This document shows, piece after piece, positions 35,174 through 42,776 of a stretch of 42,776 nucleotides of DNA (position 1 is its first letter; every line of letters begins with the position of its first letter). Under the pieces are notes generated by a model. It was not told the DNA's origin, did no database searches, and worked only from the letters and a program-made list of their open reading frames with translations. The translations under genes and the position numbers were made by a program. Origin of the DNA: Bacteroidota bacterium (lineage in GTDB: Bacteria > Bacteroidota > Bacteroidia > Bacteroidales > Dysgonomonadaceae); NCBI GenBank assembly GCA_023418255.1, contig JAEZZZ010000110.1, positions 1-42,776 on the forward strand, written 5' to 3'.

Positions 35174-38100
35174 TTAAAATGTTATGTTTACAGATGCTGA
35201 TATATTGCGAGAACGCGGATAAGGAGACCAGTCGAAGCCCGGAGTCAATACCGAGTGTCTTGTTGATACCTCAGGGTCGTTTCCTGAGTAAGAGGTAATA
35301 ACAAATAAGTTTTCGGCCGTCAGGGCTATTCTCGCCGCTCCTACGCGCAGTGGCAGTAGCCATTTTTCCGGTAAGTTGTATCCCAACGTTAACGATTTGA
35401 AACGCAAAAAAGAACCATTTTCTATATATAGGGAGCTGTATTCGCTTGTGCCTCCCGCTTTAGCCCGAGGCATGTCGCTTTGGGGATTATCTTCGGTCCA
35501 TCGGTTTACATATGTAGAGAACATGTTGAGGTGTCTCTTTCCCGCGGGATTCTCGAAGGCCATGCGGTTGGCGTTCAATATGTCGTTTCCAATGCTAAAC
35601 TGGAAAAACAAGCTTAAGTCGAAGTTGTTAAAAGTAAGGGTGTTCCCTAGTCCTCCAATGGCTATGGGGTGTCCTCTACCAATGACGGTTTTGTCTAAAT
35701 CGTTGATGACGCCATCGTTGTTGATGTCCGCGTATTTTGGGTCGCCCGGTTGGGTTTGATTCGAGAATGCCACGACGCCGGGTTTGGGTTTGTAATCTTT
35801 CCTGCCCTTGTTGTCGACGGTTATGTCAAAATCTTCATTTTTGTATGTTCCTTCGTATAGGTAGCCGTACATCAATCCGGCGGGACTGCCTATCGAACTG
35901 ATATACGCGGGCATGGTCCTGAATTTATTGTCCCAATATATGGAGTTGGTCATGGCCACTTGATCGCCGTTCAATCTTGTAATTTTATTTTTGTTGAACG
36001 AGATGTTGAATGACGTGTTCCAGCTAAAGTTTTTTTTGCGAATATTTTGTGTCTCTAGCGTGAACTCAAGACCGCTGTTTTCAAGTTCCCCAATATTCAT
36101 GGTAGCGCTAGCGTAGCCCGACGATGAAGATAAGTCAGCTCTCAAAAGCAAGTCTTTCGTTTTTTTCAGGTAGTAGTCGAAAGTCATATTTATTCTATCT
36201 TTGAAAAATCCCAAGTCTAAGCCAACATTAAACTGCTCGGTTGTTTCCCATTTTAATTTATCGTTTTGCATTGTTCTTGGGACATAAGCGGGGCTTTTCA
36301 CACTAAAGAACGGATAAAAAGTGTCATTATCAGTGAATAGTTGTCCTCGAAACGCGTAATCATCTACTCGGTTGTTTCCGGTTTGTCCATAGCTGAGGCG
36401 CAGTTTACCGTTAGAGAATGTGTTGTTTCCTTTTAGAAAGTCTTCTCTGCTAAACGCCCAAGCCAGAGAGCCCGAAGGGAAATATCCCCATCTGTTGGCC
36501 GGAGAAAACTTCGAAGAGCCATCCGCCCGAAATGAAGCTGTCGCGTAGTATTTTGACCGATAGTTGTAGTTGACGCGTGCCAGATAGGACATCAATGTGT
36601 TTTCGCGTTTTGAGGCGCTTATTTTTGGGACAACGTCGCTTTTGCCAAACCCGGCCATGTGAAAAATCTCGTTCGTGATATGTTCGCTTTGCAAATCATG
36701 CATATACGATTCTTCTTTTTGGAAAGTGATACCTCCCAAGAAATTGACGCTGTGCCCTTTTTTTCGGAATTGATACGTCAGTGTGTTCTCATTTAAGTAT
36801 CGTTGAGTTTTCACGTCTCTTAAATAGGCGTTGACTCCTTTGTACTGCGAGTTTTTGTGATGGAAAAAGCCTGATTGCGTTTTTCCGTTGTTGAAAACTT
36901 CGTTGGTATAATTCACCAACTGATAGCTTGCCGTTGTTTTAAACCGCAGATCGTTCAGTATTTTGTACTCAACCATTCCGTTAATACTGAAATTATCGGT
37001 TGTTACTCGCTTATACTCGTTCTTAGCCGTAAAGATTGGGTTGAAACGGTAGTCTTCCGTCATGTCGATGCTGTCGTCAAAGAGTTCTGCCATAAGGTCG
37101 CTTCCGGAAGGGGAGACCGGGCGGTAACCCCATATGCTGTACATCAGGGCGTTGCTGACCGATATCGAGCCTCCTGTTGGGTCTACTCCGTCTCGTACTC
37201 CTCTCGAGGCACTCGATATGATTTGAACTCGCAACTTGTTGTTGTATAGATTTTGGTCTAGGCTTATTCTTCCTTGATACTTCTTTAAGTTAGAGTTGAT
37301 GATGATACCCTCGGTATTGACATATCCTCCCGAAGCGCTATATTGCAAGTCGCCCTGTTTGCCGCTTAGAGAAAGATGGTGATTTTGCGAGAAGGCTTGT
37401 CTGTAGACAGCGTCTTGCCAGTCGTATTGTTTTTCGGATTTGTAGTCTTCAATGCTTGCTCGATCAAGCAAGTACATGGTTTTGAAATCCTCTTCATCCA
37501 ACATCTCTTTTTGAAGTTTTACAAATTCATATCCACTTAAAAGGGATTCTTTTTTTATGATGCTGTTGGTGCTAAAGCTTCCGCTGTATTCAATTCTTGG
37601 TTTGCCCGCGCTTCCGCTCTTTGTGGTGATGATGACTACGCCGTTTGCTCCGCGCGAACCGTATATGGCTGTGGCGGAAGCGTCTTTTAAAACGTCAATC
37701 GATGCAATGTCTCTGGGATTTAGCGAGCCCATGTTGCTCGATTCGAGGGGGAAACCGTCGATAACATAAAGCGGTTCGGTGCTTTGTGTCAGGGAGCCTG
37801 CTCCGCGAATAGTTATTGAAAAGTTGCCTCCCAGGCTTCCGTCCGACGAGGAGACCTGAACGCCGGCTATTCTGCCTCCTAAAGCTTCGGCCACGTTGCT
37901 CACCGGGGTTTTTAAAATGTCGGACATGTCTGCTTTGGCGATGGAGCCGGTCAGGTCTTTTCTTTTGATGTCGCCATAACCGACGGCTACCACTTCCAAT
38001 TCTTTCATTAGCATGGATGTTTCTTTTAGAACGACATCCAGTCGGTTTTTGTTTCCAACTTTTATTTCTTGGGCTTCAAACCCAATATAGGAAAAAACGA

Positions 38101-38311
38101 GTATGTCGTCGGGTTTGACGCCTAAGGTGTAGACGCCTTCGAGGTTGGTAGTGGTTCCGTTGTTTGTTCCTTTGACAATAACGTTTACTCCCGGCAATGT
38201 TTCGCCGCTTTGATCTTTTACTACTCCTTTGATGGTTTTTTGAGCCGAAATAGTAAAAGATATGCCCAGCACCATGATTAGCGCGATGGCTTTCAGTAGA
38301 TTTTTTTTCAT
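35174..38311 (-). CDS. SusC/RagA-family TonB-linked outer-membrane transporter
   Basis: This 1045-residue protein has a signal peptide (LKAIALIMVLGISFTISAQ) and a carboxypeptidase-D-like domain (KTIKGVVKDQSGETLPGVNV, about residues 25-110). The plug domain follows, with EVVAVGYGDIKRKDLTGSI and DGFPLESSNMGSLNPRDIAS, then the 22-strand barrel ending in aromatic ASVNITF. The TonB/ExbBD system powers import of oligosaccharides through it into the periplasm. It is paired with SusD. The gene lies 36 nt after the upstream sulfatase gene and has no promoter of its own that I can see, so it may be read from further upstream. Confidence 0.96.
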   Translation of the reverse strand: MKKNLLKAIALIMVLGISFTISAQKTIKGVVKDQSGETLPGVNVIVKGTNNGTTTNLEGVYTLGVKPDDILVFSYIGFEAQEIKVGNKNRLDVVLKETSMLMKELEVVAVGYGDIKRKDLTGSIAKADMSDILKTPVSNVAEALGGRIAGVQVSSSDGSLGGNFSITIRGAGSLTQSTEPLYVIDGFPLESSNMGSLNPRDIASIDVLKDASATAIYGSRGANGVVIITTKSGSAGKPRIEYSGSFSTNSIIKKESLLSGYEFVKLQKEMLDEEDFKTMYLLDRASIEDYKSEKQYDWQDAVYRQAFSQNHHLSLSGKQGDLQYSASGGYVNTEGIIINSNLKKYQGRISLDQNLYNNKLRVQIISSASRGVRDGVDPTGGSISVSNALMYSIWGYRPVSPSGSDLMAELFDDSIDMTEDYRFNPIFTAKNEYKRVTTDNFSINGMVEYKILNDLRFKTTASYQLVNYTNEVFNNGKTQSGFFHHKNSQYKGVNAYLRDVKTQRYLNENTLTYQFRKKGHSVNFLGGITFQKEESYMHDLQSEHITNEIFHMAGFGKSDVVPKISASKRENTLMSYLARVNYNYRSKYYATASFRADGSSKFSPANRWGYFPSGSLAWAFSREDFLKGNNTFSNGKLRLSYGQTGNNRVDDYAFRGQLFTDNDTFYPFFSVKSPAYVPRTMQNDKLKWETTEQFNVGLDLGFFKDRINMTFDYYLKKTKDLLLRADLSSSSGYASATMNIGELENSGLEFTLETQNIRKKNFSWNTSFNISFNKNKITRLNGDQVAMTNSIYWDNKFRTMPAYISSIGSPAGLMYGYLYEGTYKNEDFDITVDNKGRKDYKPKPGVVAFSNQTQPGDPKYADINNDGVINDLDKTVIGRGHPIAIGGLGNTLTFNNFDLSLFFQFSIGNDILNANRMAFENPAGKRHLNMFSTYVNRWTEDNPQSDMPRAKAGGTSEYSSLYIENGSFLRFKSLTLGYNLPEKWLLPLRVGAARIALTAENLFVITSYSGNDPEVSTRHSVLTPGFDWSPYPRSRNISASVNITF

Positions 38312-38347
38312 GCTTTGTTTATTTTTTTAGTTTTCAATTTTATTTCT

Positions 38348-39874
38348 TTATTCATATTTTATGATATGGTTAAGGGTTTTTTCGCGGTACCAGGGATCAT
38401 CGGCGTTTTTTAACAATGTCCCAAGTTCGCGGCAAAGGGAAGCGAATGCTTCTTTATGTTCGTTTATTGACAGGTTTTTCATTTGGTAAGGGTCATTGAT
38501 GTCGTCAAAAAACAGAATTTCCTTTATCTCTTTTTTTCTATCGATGGTGATGGCCATGGTGTATTGTTCGGTTTTTATGCCGCGGCTCGCGGGGAAGTAG
38601 CTGATTACTTTTCCTTCGGCGTTTTTGTCGCCATTTACGTTTTTGATGTATAGTGCTCCTTTAGGGGGTGTTTCGCTTGTTGGACGATTGGCCAAAAAGT
38701 CGGAAAGATCGCGGCCTTGAACCGATTCGGGAATTTGGTGTTTCAATCCTGCTATCGAGAGCAGCGTTGGCATAATATCCGGCGATGAAAGCAGCAGTGG
38801 TGTGACGTGTGGTTTCAACTTTTCCGGATAGCGTATCATGAACGGTACGTTCATCGATTCTGCATACGGTGAGTTTTTGGGGTCTTCCACATGGCTTGCC
38901 ATGGTTTCGCCGTGGTCGGATGTGAAAATCACAATCGTGTTTTTATCCAATCCTTGCTCTTTGAGTGTTTGCAATATTCTGCCAAATTCTCTGTCGACGC
39001 CTGTGACCGATGCGAAATAGAAGGGCGCGGCTTGTTGCTTTTTCTTGAGTTTGGGATTGATATTGGGACGAATCAGTAGTTGGTTCAGCGGGATGTCTTT
39101 ATAAAGGTTGTAATCTTTTTCTTGCACGTCTTTCAGAGACCAATAGGGACTGTGTGGCGGATTCATGGCTACCATCAGGAAGAATGGTTTGTCGCGATCG
39201 CGCGCTTGCGTAATGTATTCAATGGCTTTGTCGGCTTCATGTTTTGGCGACCACTCTTTGGGTTCGTGTCGTTTTCCCGTGGTGTCCCAATAATGGGGGT
39301 TTTTGTGTTCGTCAAAGGTGCCGTAGGAGTACCAATAGTTAAATCCGTGCCGTCTTTCGGGTGGGGTGTACGCGTCCCACACGGGATCTTGATCTTCAAC
39401 GTAGTTTCCGGGGTTTTCCGGGTCGTTTTTCGTTGGGTGGTCGAGATGCAGCTTTCCGATGTAGGCGCAGTCGTATCCGTTCCGCGAGAATACATCGCTG
39501 ATTGTGATGGCGTTTTGGGGCAAACTGCTTATCGGTCGCGTGCTGTTGCAGTTCAGCGGTACGCCGCTGCCGTCGGGATACATTCCCGTGAAGAGCATGC
39601 CTCGATGGGGGCTGCTCAACGGGCAGTTGCTCATTGCGGAGCTTAGCACAACGGCTTCTTTGGCGAAGTTGTCCAAATTGGGTGTATGCACCGGGTCGGC
39701 ATCAAAATTGACAAATTGTTTGAAGTCTGATGTGTTCCAAAAATTCATCGCGTGATTTCTGAATTGATCGGGGAATACGTATATGACATTGGGGCGATTC
39801 TCTCCCTGGGCGAAAGCGCTTCCGATCATTCCCATTGAAAGTAGTCCGGTGAATAGTTTTTTGGAGTTGTTCAT
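38348..39874 (-). CDS. Ser-type S1 sulfatase, exported
   Basis: This 508-residue sulfatase has a signal peptide (KKLFTGLLSMGMIGSAFAQG). The fold starts with NVIYVFPDQFRNHAM. The formylglycine motif is SSPHR (Ser87 at the modified position), followed by GMLFTGMYPDGSGV. Metal and substrate residues lie in YIGKLHLDH and IFTSDHGETMASH. It is of a different subfamily from the other two sulfatases here (different metal-site spacing and the HR variant of PSR), so a different sulfate position is likely. A Cys three residues before Ser87 is probably not the modified residue, because it does not fit C-x-P-x-R. It precedes susC by 36 nt. Confidence 0.92.
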   Translation of the reverse strand: MNNSKKLFTGLLSMGMIGSAFAQGENRPNVIYVFPDQFRNHAMNFWNTSDFKQFVNFDADPVHTPNLDNFAKEAVVLSSAMSNCPLSSPHRGMLFTGMYPDGSGVPLNCNSTRPISSLPQNAITISDVFSRNGYDCAYIGKLHLDHPTKNDPENPGNYVEDQDPVWDAYTPPERRHGFNYWYSYGTFDEHKNPHYWDTTGKRHEPKEWSPKHEADKAIEYITQARDRDKPFFLMVAMNPPHSPYWSLKDVQEKDYNLYKDIPLNQLLIRPNINPKLKKKQQAAPFYFASVTGVDREFGRILQTLKEQGLDKNTIVIFTSDHGETMASHVEDPKNSPYAESMNVPFMIRYPEKLKPHVTPLLLSSPDIMPTLLSIAGLKHQIPESVQGRDLSDFLANRPTSETPPKGALYIKNVNGDKNAEGKVISYFPASRGIKTEQYTMAITIDRKKEIKEILFFDDINDPYQMKNLSINEHKEAFASLCRELGTLLKNADDPWYREKTLNHIIKYE

Positions 39875-39907
39875 TTTGTACTTGTGGTCGCATTTATGTT
39901 TTACGGA

Positions 39908-40381
39908 CTAAGAGGTCCGGCTCCGCGGGGCGTCTTTGAGCGCGCGGTCTTGCTTTGGGACGGAAAAAAACGCATTGGGGAGAGGTGAGGCGTTAGGCCT
40001 CGTTGTTATGTTTTTCTCTTTCCGGTTTTTTTTTGAGAGCGTCTTGTCGCAGTTGTGTTGGTTTTCTTCTTTATGTTTTGCTGTGTATTCCAAATTCTTT
40101 CCATCGCTCTTTGGGGAAGTGAGTTTTACCACTTTGCGCGCAAAGGCGTAGCTGGTGTCGCGTTCTTTGTCGGCCTCTTTTACGGCTTTTGTGGCAGTGT
40201 AGAGGTCGGATTTGGCTTTTTCTTGCGCTGTGTCGGCCGTTTTTACAGCTTCGTATTGGGCTTCAAATTTTTGGATAAACTCGTCGTCGATGCCCATTTT
40301 GGCTACTGTTTCTTTGTTGGCTTTCAAGCCTTCAATCATTAGGCGGGTGTCGCTGTTTTTGGTTGCAAATGATTTGGCCAT
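39908..40381 (-). CDS. Small helical protein with a frameshifted C-terminus
   Basis: From ATG 40381 the first about 90 residues form a charged helical protein. It contains LMIEGLKANKETVAKMGIDD, EFIQKFEAQYEAVKTADTAQ and EKAKSDLYTATKAVKEADKE, then FARKVVKLTSP. The frame as written runs on to 39908 (157 residues) with a basic, low-quality tail. In another frame the sequence after VVKLT encodes PKERWKEFGIHSKT and TAA (40071-40073), which fits the helical start and the about 100-residue length of similar Bacteroidota/Spirochaetota hypothetical proteins I recall. One lost base near 40113-40120 explains this. The intact form would be 40071-40381, 103 residues. There is no signal peptide, and the function is unknown. 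It has its own promoter at 40472-40503. Confidence 0.6.
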   Translation of the reverse strand: MAKSFATKNSDTRLMIEGLKANKETVAKMGIDDEFIQKFEAQYEAVKTADTAQEKAKSDLYTATKAVKEADKERDTSYAFARKVVKLTSPKSDGKNLEYTAKHKEENQHNCDKTLSKKNRKEKNITTRPNASPLPNAFFSVPKQDRALKDAPRSRTS

Positions 40382-40471
40382 AGTCTCTGTTTTTTTAGTT
40401 TCCCCGTGGGAATGGTTTGTAATAATGTTTATCGGTTTCGCTTCGGCGGTTTTTGACCGCGTTGGCGAGTT

Positions 40472-40503
40472 CAAATATATAGAATGGATGAGAAATAAAC
40501 AAG
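40472..40503 (-). promoter_or_regulatory. Promoter of the small helical-protein gene
   Basis: On the minus strand CTTG (40500-40503), a 20-nt spacer and TATATTTG (40472-40479) give a near-perfect Bacteroidota promoter. Transcription would start near 40465, leaving an about 84-nt leader before ATG 40381. The leader contains a small hairpin (GCGGT-CAAAA-ACCGC on the minus strand). The -33 box is only 17 nt from the 21-nt repeat array. Confidence 0.65.
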
Positions 40504-40520
40504 AAATTTGATTATTTTTT

Positions 40521-40731
40521 GTAAACATTAACCATTCTGTCGCGAATATTGCTGCGCGTATATGCATGTTAACAATTCGGGATGGAATGCGCTTGGTTCG
40601 TTTAGGAATGTTAACCATTCGGGGCCGAACGGGTTCTGTTCCGACGTGAATGGCGTCCGTTCTTGTTGGAATGGTGTTCGTTCTTGTCGGAATGGTGTTG
40701 GTTCCGAACGAAAGGGAGTTTATTCTTGTTG
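40521..40731 (-). repeat. Degenerate 21-nt tandem array, about ten units
   Basis: From 40563 to 40730 eight 21-nt units follow in register, with two weaker ones at 40521-40562 (one-base slip). On the + strand the pattern is GGAATG, 6 variable bases, (G/A)TTC, 5 variable bases. The units at 40647-40667 and 40668-40688 share 17 of 21 bases; 40668-40688 and 40689-40709 share 16 of 21. Each unit carries GAA and TTC arms separated by 9 nt. Translated on the minus strand the array gives heptads such as NTIPTRT (twice) and VNIPKRT. It begins within the end of a broken ORF (stop 40720-40722) and finishes just upstream of the promoter of the small helical-protein gene. The period equals two DNA turns. 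Confidence 0.75.
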
Positions 40732-40970
40732 TTTTTGGTTTATGGCTTGCTTGGTGGCTTTTATTTCTTTGTCGGCATAGTCTTTCCATTCGCAAAAACT
40801 GGTAAATGTTTGGTCTCACTTCCCTTCGGTTTTTAGTTTCAGCGATTCTAAACGTGTCTAGTATCGCTTTTTCTTCTTTGGTTAGCACATGGCTATTTTA
40901 GTCCTAAGTTTTCGAATTTCTTTTTCACGTAGTCGTTTACGTCATCTTCCAATTTCCATTTGCTGCTCAT
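40720..40970 (-). pseudogene. Wrecked ORF, N-6 DNA methylase-like start
   Basis: ATG 40970 opens a 25-codon frame, SKWKLEDDVNDYVKKKFENL then GLK and a stop (40893-40895). This closely resembles the beginning of a group of N-6 DNA methylase-type proteins as I remember them. Downstream, pieces in two other frames (TKEEKAILDT, then RLESLKLKTEGK, a TGA, and DQTFTSFCEWKDYADKEIKA followed by a Lys/Gln-rich end at TAA 40720-40722) can be joined with two one-base corrections and one nonsense codon. The middle of a full methylase is missing. The wreck ends inside the repeat array. The 326-codon open frame 39908-40888 that crosses this region is a composite and not one gene. Confidence 0.4.
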
Positions 40971-41009
40971 GGGGTATGTTTTTTTTATTTCTCAAACAAA
41001 AAAAGGTGT

Positions 41010-42554
41010 TTACAGATCGAGCGAAATTCCTTTTTTCTTCTCTTTCTCCAAAATCGATTTTAAGGTTTTTACGATTTGGGGATTTTCTTTCGCCACATTG
41101 TCATATTCTCCGCGATCAAAAAGCATATTATAGAGTTGTTCTTCCGGGTTATTGCCCAGTTCAATATTTGTCAACGCGTTATAAGGATTTGCATTGTTCG
41201 GTTCAATGTATTTCCATTCGCGTGTGGAAACGGTGAGCGAATTTCCGGCACCAATGATATAGTCGCGCCCTTTTTTGTCTTTTCCGAGCCATGCCGGAAG
41301 TTGGTTTTGGCTGTCTAATGAAATTTCCGCCGGTGTTTTCGTTTGTATAAGGTGTGCCAGCGTTGCCAGCATATCTATTTGTGAAATCAGGGCCGAGGAT
41401 GTTTGTTGCTCGACTTTTCCTGCCCAATGAATGATGAATGGCACGCGGGTTCCGGCTTCGAACGTGCTGTATTTTCCCCCGCGGAAGGGTCCCCAAGGTT
41501 TGTGGTTTTTTAATTTGGCGACGGCTTGGTCGGCGTATCCGTCGTCTACAACGGGGCCGTTGTCGCTGGAGACGATGATGAGCGTGTTTTCATATACTCC
41601 GGCTTCTTTCAGGGCTCGTACAACTTGGCCGACCGACCAGTCGAACTGTACAATGGCGTCGCCGCGATGGCCCATGTCGGTTTTGCCACGAAATCGTTGG
41701 TGAGGGTAGCGTGGCACGTGCACATCGTTTGTGCCAAAATAGAGGAAGAAGGGTTTGTCTTTGTTTTTTTCGATAAATCGTACGGCACGCAGGGTGATGC
41801 TGTCGGCGATGTTTTCATCTTCCCATAGTGCTGACTTTCCGCCTTTCATGTATCCGATGCGCGAGATGCCATTTACGATGCTTTGGTCGTGTCCGTGATT
41901 TGGACTGGGTTTTAGCTTTGTGAGTAATTCCGGGTTTTCTTTTCCGGTGGGTTCTCCTTCAAAGTTTTTGCTGTAGCTCACCTGGATGGGGTCGGAAGGG
42001 TCAAGATTTACCACGCGCTGATTTTCCATATACACGCAGGGAACTCGGTCGCCCGTAGCAGCCATAATATATGAATAGTCGAATCCTATTTCCTTTGGTC
42101 CGGGGGCTACTCGTCGGTTCCAATTTTGTGTTCCTGTTTCCTCGCCAAGTCCCAAATGCCATTTCCCGACAGCGCCGGTTGTATATCCTGCTTGCCTCAA
42201 CATTTTGGGCAGGGTATATCGGTGTGGTTTGATGATCAGAGCCGCGTCGCCCGTGGCGATTCCGGTTCCATTTCTTCGCCATGGATATTCTCCGGTAAAT
42301 AGACCGTAGCGCGATGGTGTGCTTGTTGCCGCCGCCGAGTGCGCGTTGGTGAAACGAATGCCGCTATTGGCGAGAGCATCGGTGTTGGGCGTTTGTACGC
42401 GCGTTGCTCCATAGCAGGATAGGTCGCCAAAGCCGATGTCGTCGGCGTAGATGAGTACAATATTTGGCTTTGATGCCTGTTGTCCATATATTGCTGAAAA
42501 TGCAAGTGCCGATGCGGACAAAAAACCGGTTTTCTTTAAAAATTGAAACTTCAT
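41010..42554 (-). CDS. Ser-type S1 sulfatase, exported
   Basis: This 514-residue sulfatase begins at ATG 42554 with the signal peptide FLKKTGFLSASALAFSAIYG. The frame extends to a TTG at 42602, but the extra 16 residues spoil the signal peptide. The metal site starts with YADDIGFGDLSCYGA, the formylglycine motif is STPSR (Ser78) with YGLFTGEYPWR, and GKWHLGLGEE and SSDNGPVVDDGY follow. It is a close paralogue of the 31581-33122 protein: both share long identical stretches around VPRCVY-like DRVPCVYMENQRVVNLDPSD. It is the first PUL gene in the window and lies directly beside an IS1380-type element that is transcribed away from it. Confidence 0.92.
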   Translation of the reverse strand: MKFQFLKKTGFLSASALAFSAIYGQQASKPNIVLIYADDIGFGDLSCYGATRVQTPNTDALANSGIRFTNAHSAAATSTPSRYGLFTGEYPWRRNGTGIATGDAALIIKPHRYTLPKMLRQAGYTTGAVGKWHLGLGEETGTQNWNRRVAPGPKEIGFDYSYIMAATGDRVPCVYMENQRVVNLDPSDPIQVSYSKNFEGEPTGKENPELLTKLKPSPNHGHDQSIVNGISRIGYMKGGKSALWEDENIADSITLRAVRFIEKNKDKPFFLYFGTNDVHVPRYPHQRFRGKTDMGHRGDAIVQFDWSVGQVVRALKEAGVYENTLIIVSSDNGPVVDDGYADQAVAKLKNHKPWGPFRGGKYSTFEAGTRVPFIIHWAGKVEQQTSSALISQIDMLATLAHLIQTKTPAEISLDSQNQLPAWLGKDKKGRDYIIGAGNSLTVSTREWKYIEPNNANPYNALTNIELGNNPEEQLYNMLFDRGEYDNVAKENPQIVKTLKSILEKEKKKGISLDL

Positions 42555-42608
42555 TGTGGTAAAATTTTGAGATTTATTGTTATAACCCACATTATTCACC
42601 AAAAAGTT

Positions 42609-42683
42609 GCATAATTTGAGGAAAGTCCTTATTTTTAAGGCATTAAAAGAAAAACAATAGATTTTAACGCCCCCAAATTATGC
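42609..42683 (+). promoter_or_regulatory. 10-bp inverted repeat covering the transposase start
   Basis: GCATAATTTG (42609-42618) and CAAATTATGC (42674-42683) are perfect complements separated by 55 nt. The right arm contains the transposase ATG (42680-42682). A transcript entering from outside the element could fold this stem and hide the start codon, as known for IS10 and IS50. Transcripts starting between the arms would not. Confidence 0.5.
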
Positions 42684-42776
42684 AGGACAAATATACAGCC
42701 TTTTACCGAAAAGACCAAGCCATTATGGTCGATTTTTCAGCAGAAAGTATCAGTTCAGACGGTGCCGTTGTTTTAT
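42680..42776 (+). CDS. IS1380-family transposase, 5' part only
   Basis: The frame from ATG 42680 runs open to the window edge (32 codons): MQDKYTAFYRKDQAIMVDF, then SAESISSDGAVVL. The F-S-A-E-x-I-S-S-D-G segment is the conserved beginning of IS1380-family DDE transposases, which have several full-length relatives in Bacteroidota. The element continues beyond the window. Its left end must lie between the sulfatase start (42554) and 42680, but the terminal inverted repeat cannot be fixed without the right end. Confidence 0.75.
   Translation, partial: MQDKYTAFYRKDQAIMVDFSAESISSDGAVVL

Noticed and set aside
39987..40001. Terminator for the helical-protein gene
   Set aside because: The hairpin (GAGGC/GCCTC) has only 5 bp and is about 20 nt from the nearest T run, too weak to call.
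40521..40731. CRISPR array
   Set aside because: Units are only 21 nt, conserved blocks are 4-6 nt and degenerate, no spacer-sized unique segments exist, and no cas gene is in the window.
39908..40888. A single 326-residue protein on the minus strand
   Set aside because: It runs through a 21-nt repeat array, a promoter and a leader, starts at GTG, and joins pieces of two unrelated genes. The internal ATG 40381 has its own promoter and begins a compact helical protein.
42555..42602. Longer sulfatase start (TTG 42602)
   Set aside because: It would place polar residues in front of a good signal peptide, and it reaches the probable edge of the IS element.

Overview
The window looks like a chromosomal segment of a Bacteroidota member, most likely Bacteroidales. 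The evidence is a SusC/SusD pair, SPII lipoproteins, AQ-type signal-peptide ends, NhaD and RNase Y next to ZapA, and several promoters of the Bacteroidota type (TTTG, about 20 nt, TAnnTTTG). No tRNA or rRNA gene was recognised. The genus cannot be fixed from the sequence alone.

Layout. Positions 1-5.3 kb are a worn accessory stretch: a toxin-antitoxin pair whose toxin has lost its N-terminus, an unknown lipoprotein, several gene fossils (two broken by a single extra base in a homopolymer), a secreted prolyl oligopeptidase and another lipoprotein. Positions 5.4-18.0 kb are core genes: an RsmF-type rRNA methyltransferase, a B3/B4-domain protein, a coiled-coil protein/zapA/structured RNA/rny operon with a clear promoter, a leftward tkt-rpiB-GH25 lysozyme-S41 protease operon, a TrmH-type methyltransferase, and an nfo-nhaD pair.

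Positions 18.1-42.6 kb are one leftward polysaccharide utilisation locus (PUL) for a uronate-containing glycosaminoglycan, most likely chondroitin/dermatan sulfate and/or hyaluronan. Read in its own direction (high to low coordinate) it has a sulfatase, a small helical-protein gene with an odd 21-nt periodic array, a second sulfatase, SusC, SusD, a small DUF5017-like lipoprotein, a third sulfatase, a PL8 lyase, a GH88 unsaturated glucuronyl hydrolase, a second PL8 lyase, a DUF4861 lipoprotein, KdgK, KDPG aldolase, KduD, a GatC-like EIIC permease and KduI. Inferred flow: PL8 lyases and Ser-type sulfatases produce unsaturated disaccharides, GH88 releases the unsaturated uronate, KduI isomerises it, KduD reduces it to KDG, KdgK phosphorylates it, and the aldolase yields pyruvate and glyceraldehyde-3-phosphate. 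KduI carries a signal peptide. This suggests that isomerisation is periplasmic and that the GatC-like protein, which has no PTS partners nearby, imports the monosaccharide.

The least explained part is 39.9-41.0 kb: ten consecutive ~21-nt degenerate repeats directly upstream of a good promoter for a 103-residue-type helical protein (now frameshifted near its end), preceded by a wrecked ORF resembling the start of an N-6 DNA methylase. The right edge enters an IS1380-type transposase whose start codon lies in a 10-bp inverted repeat.
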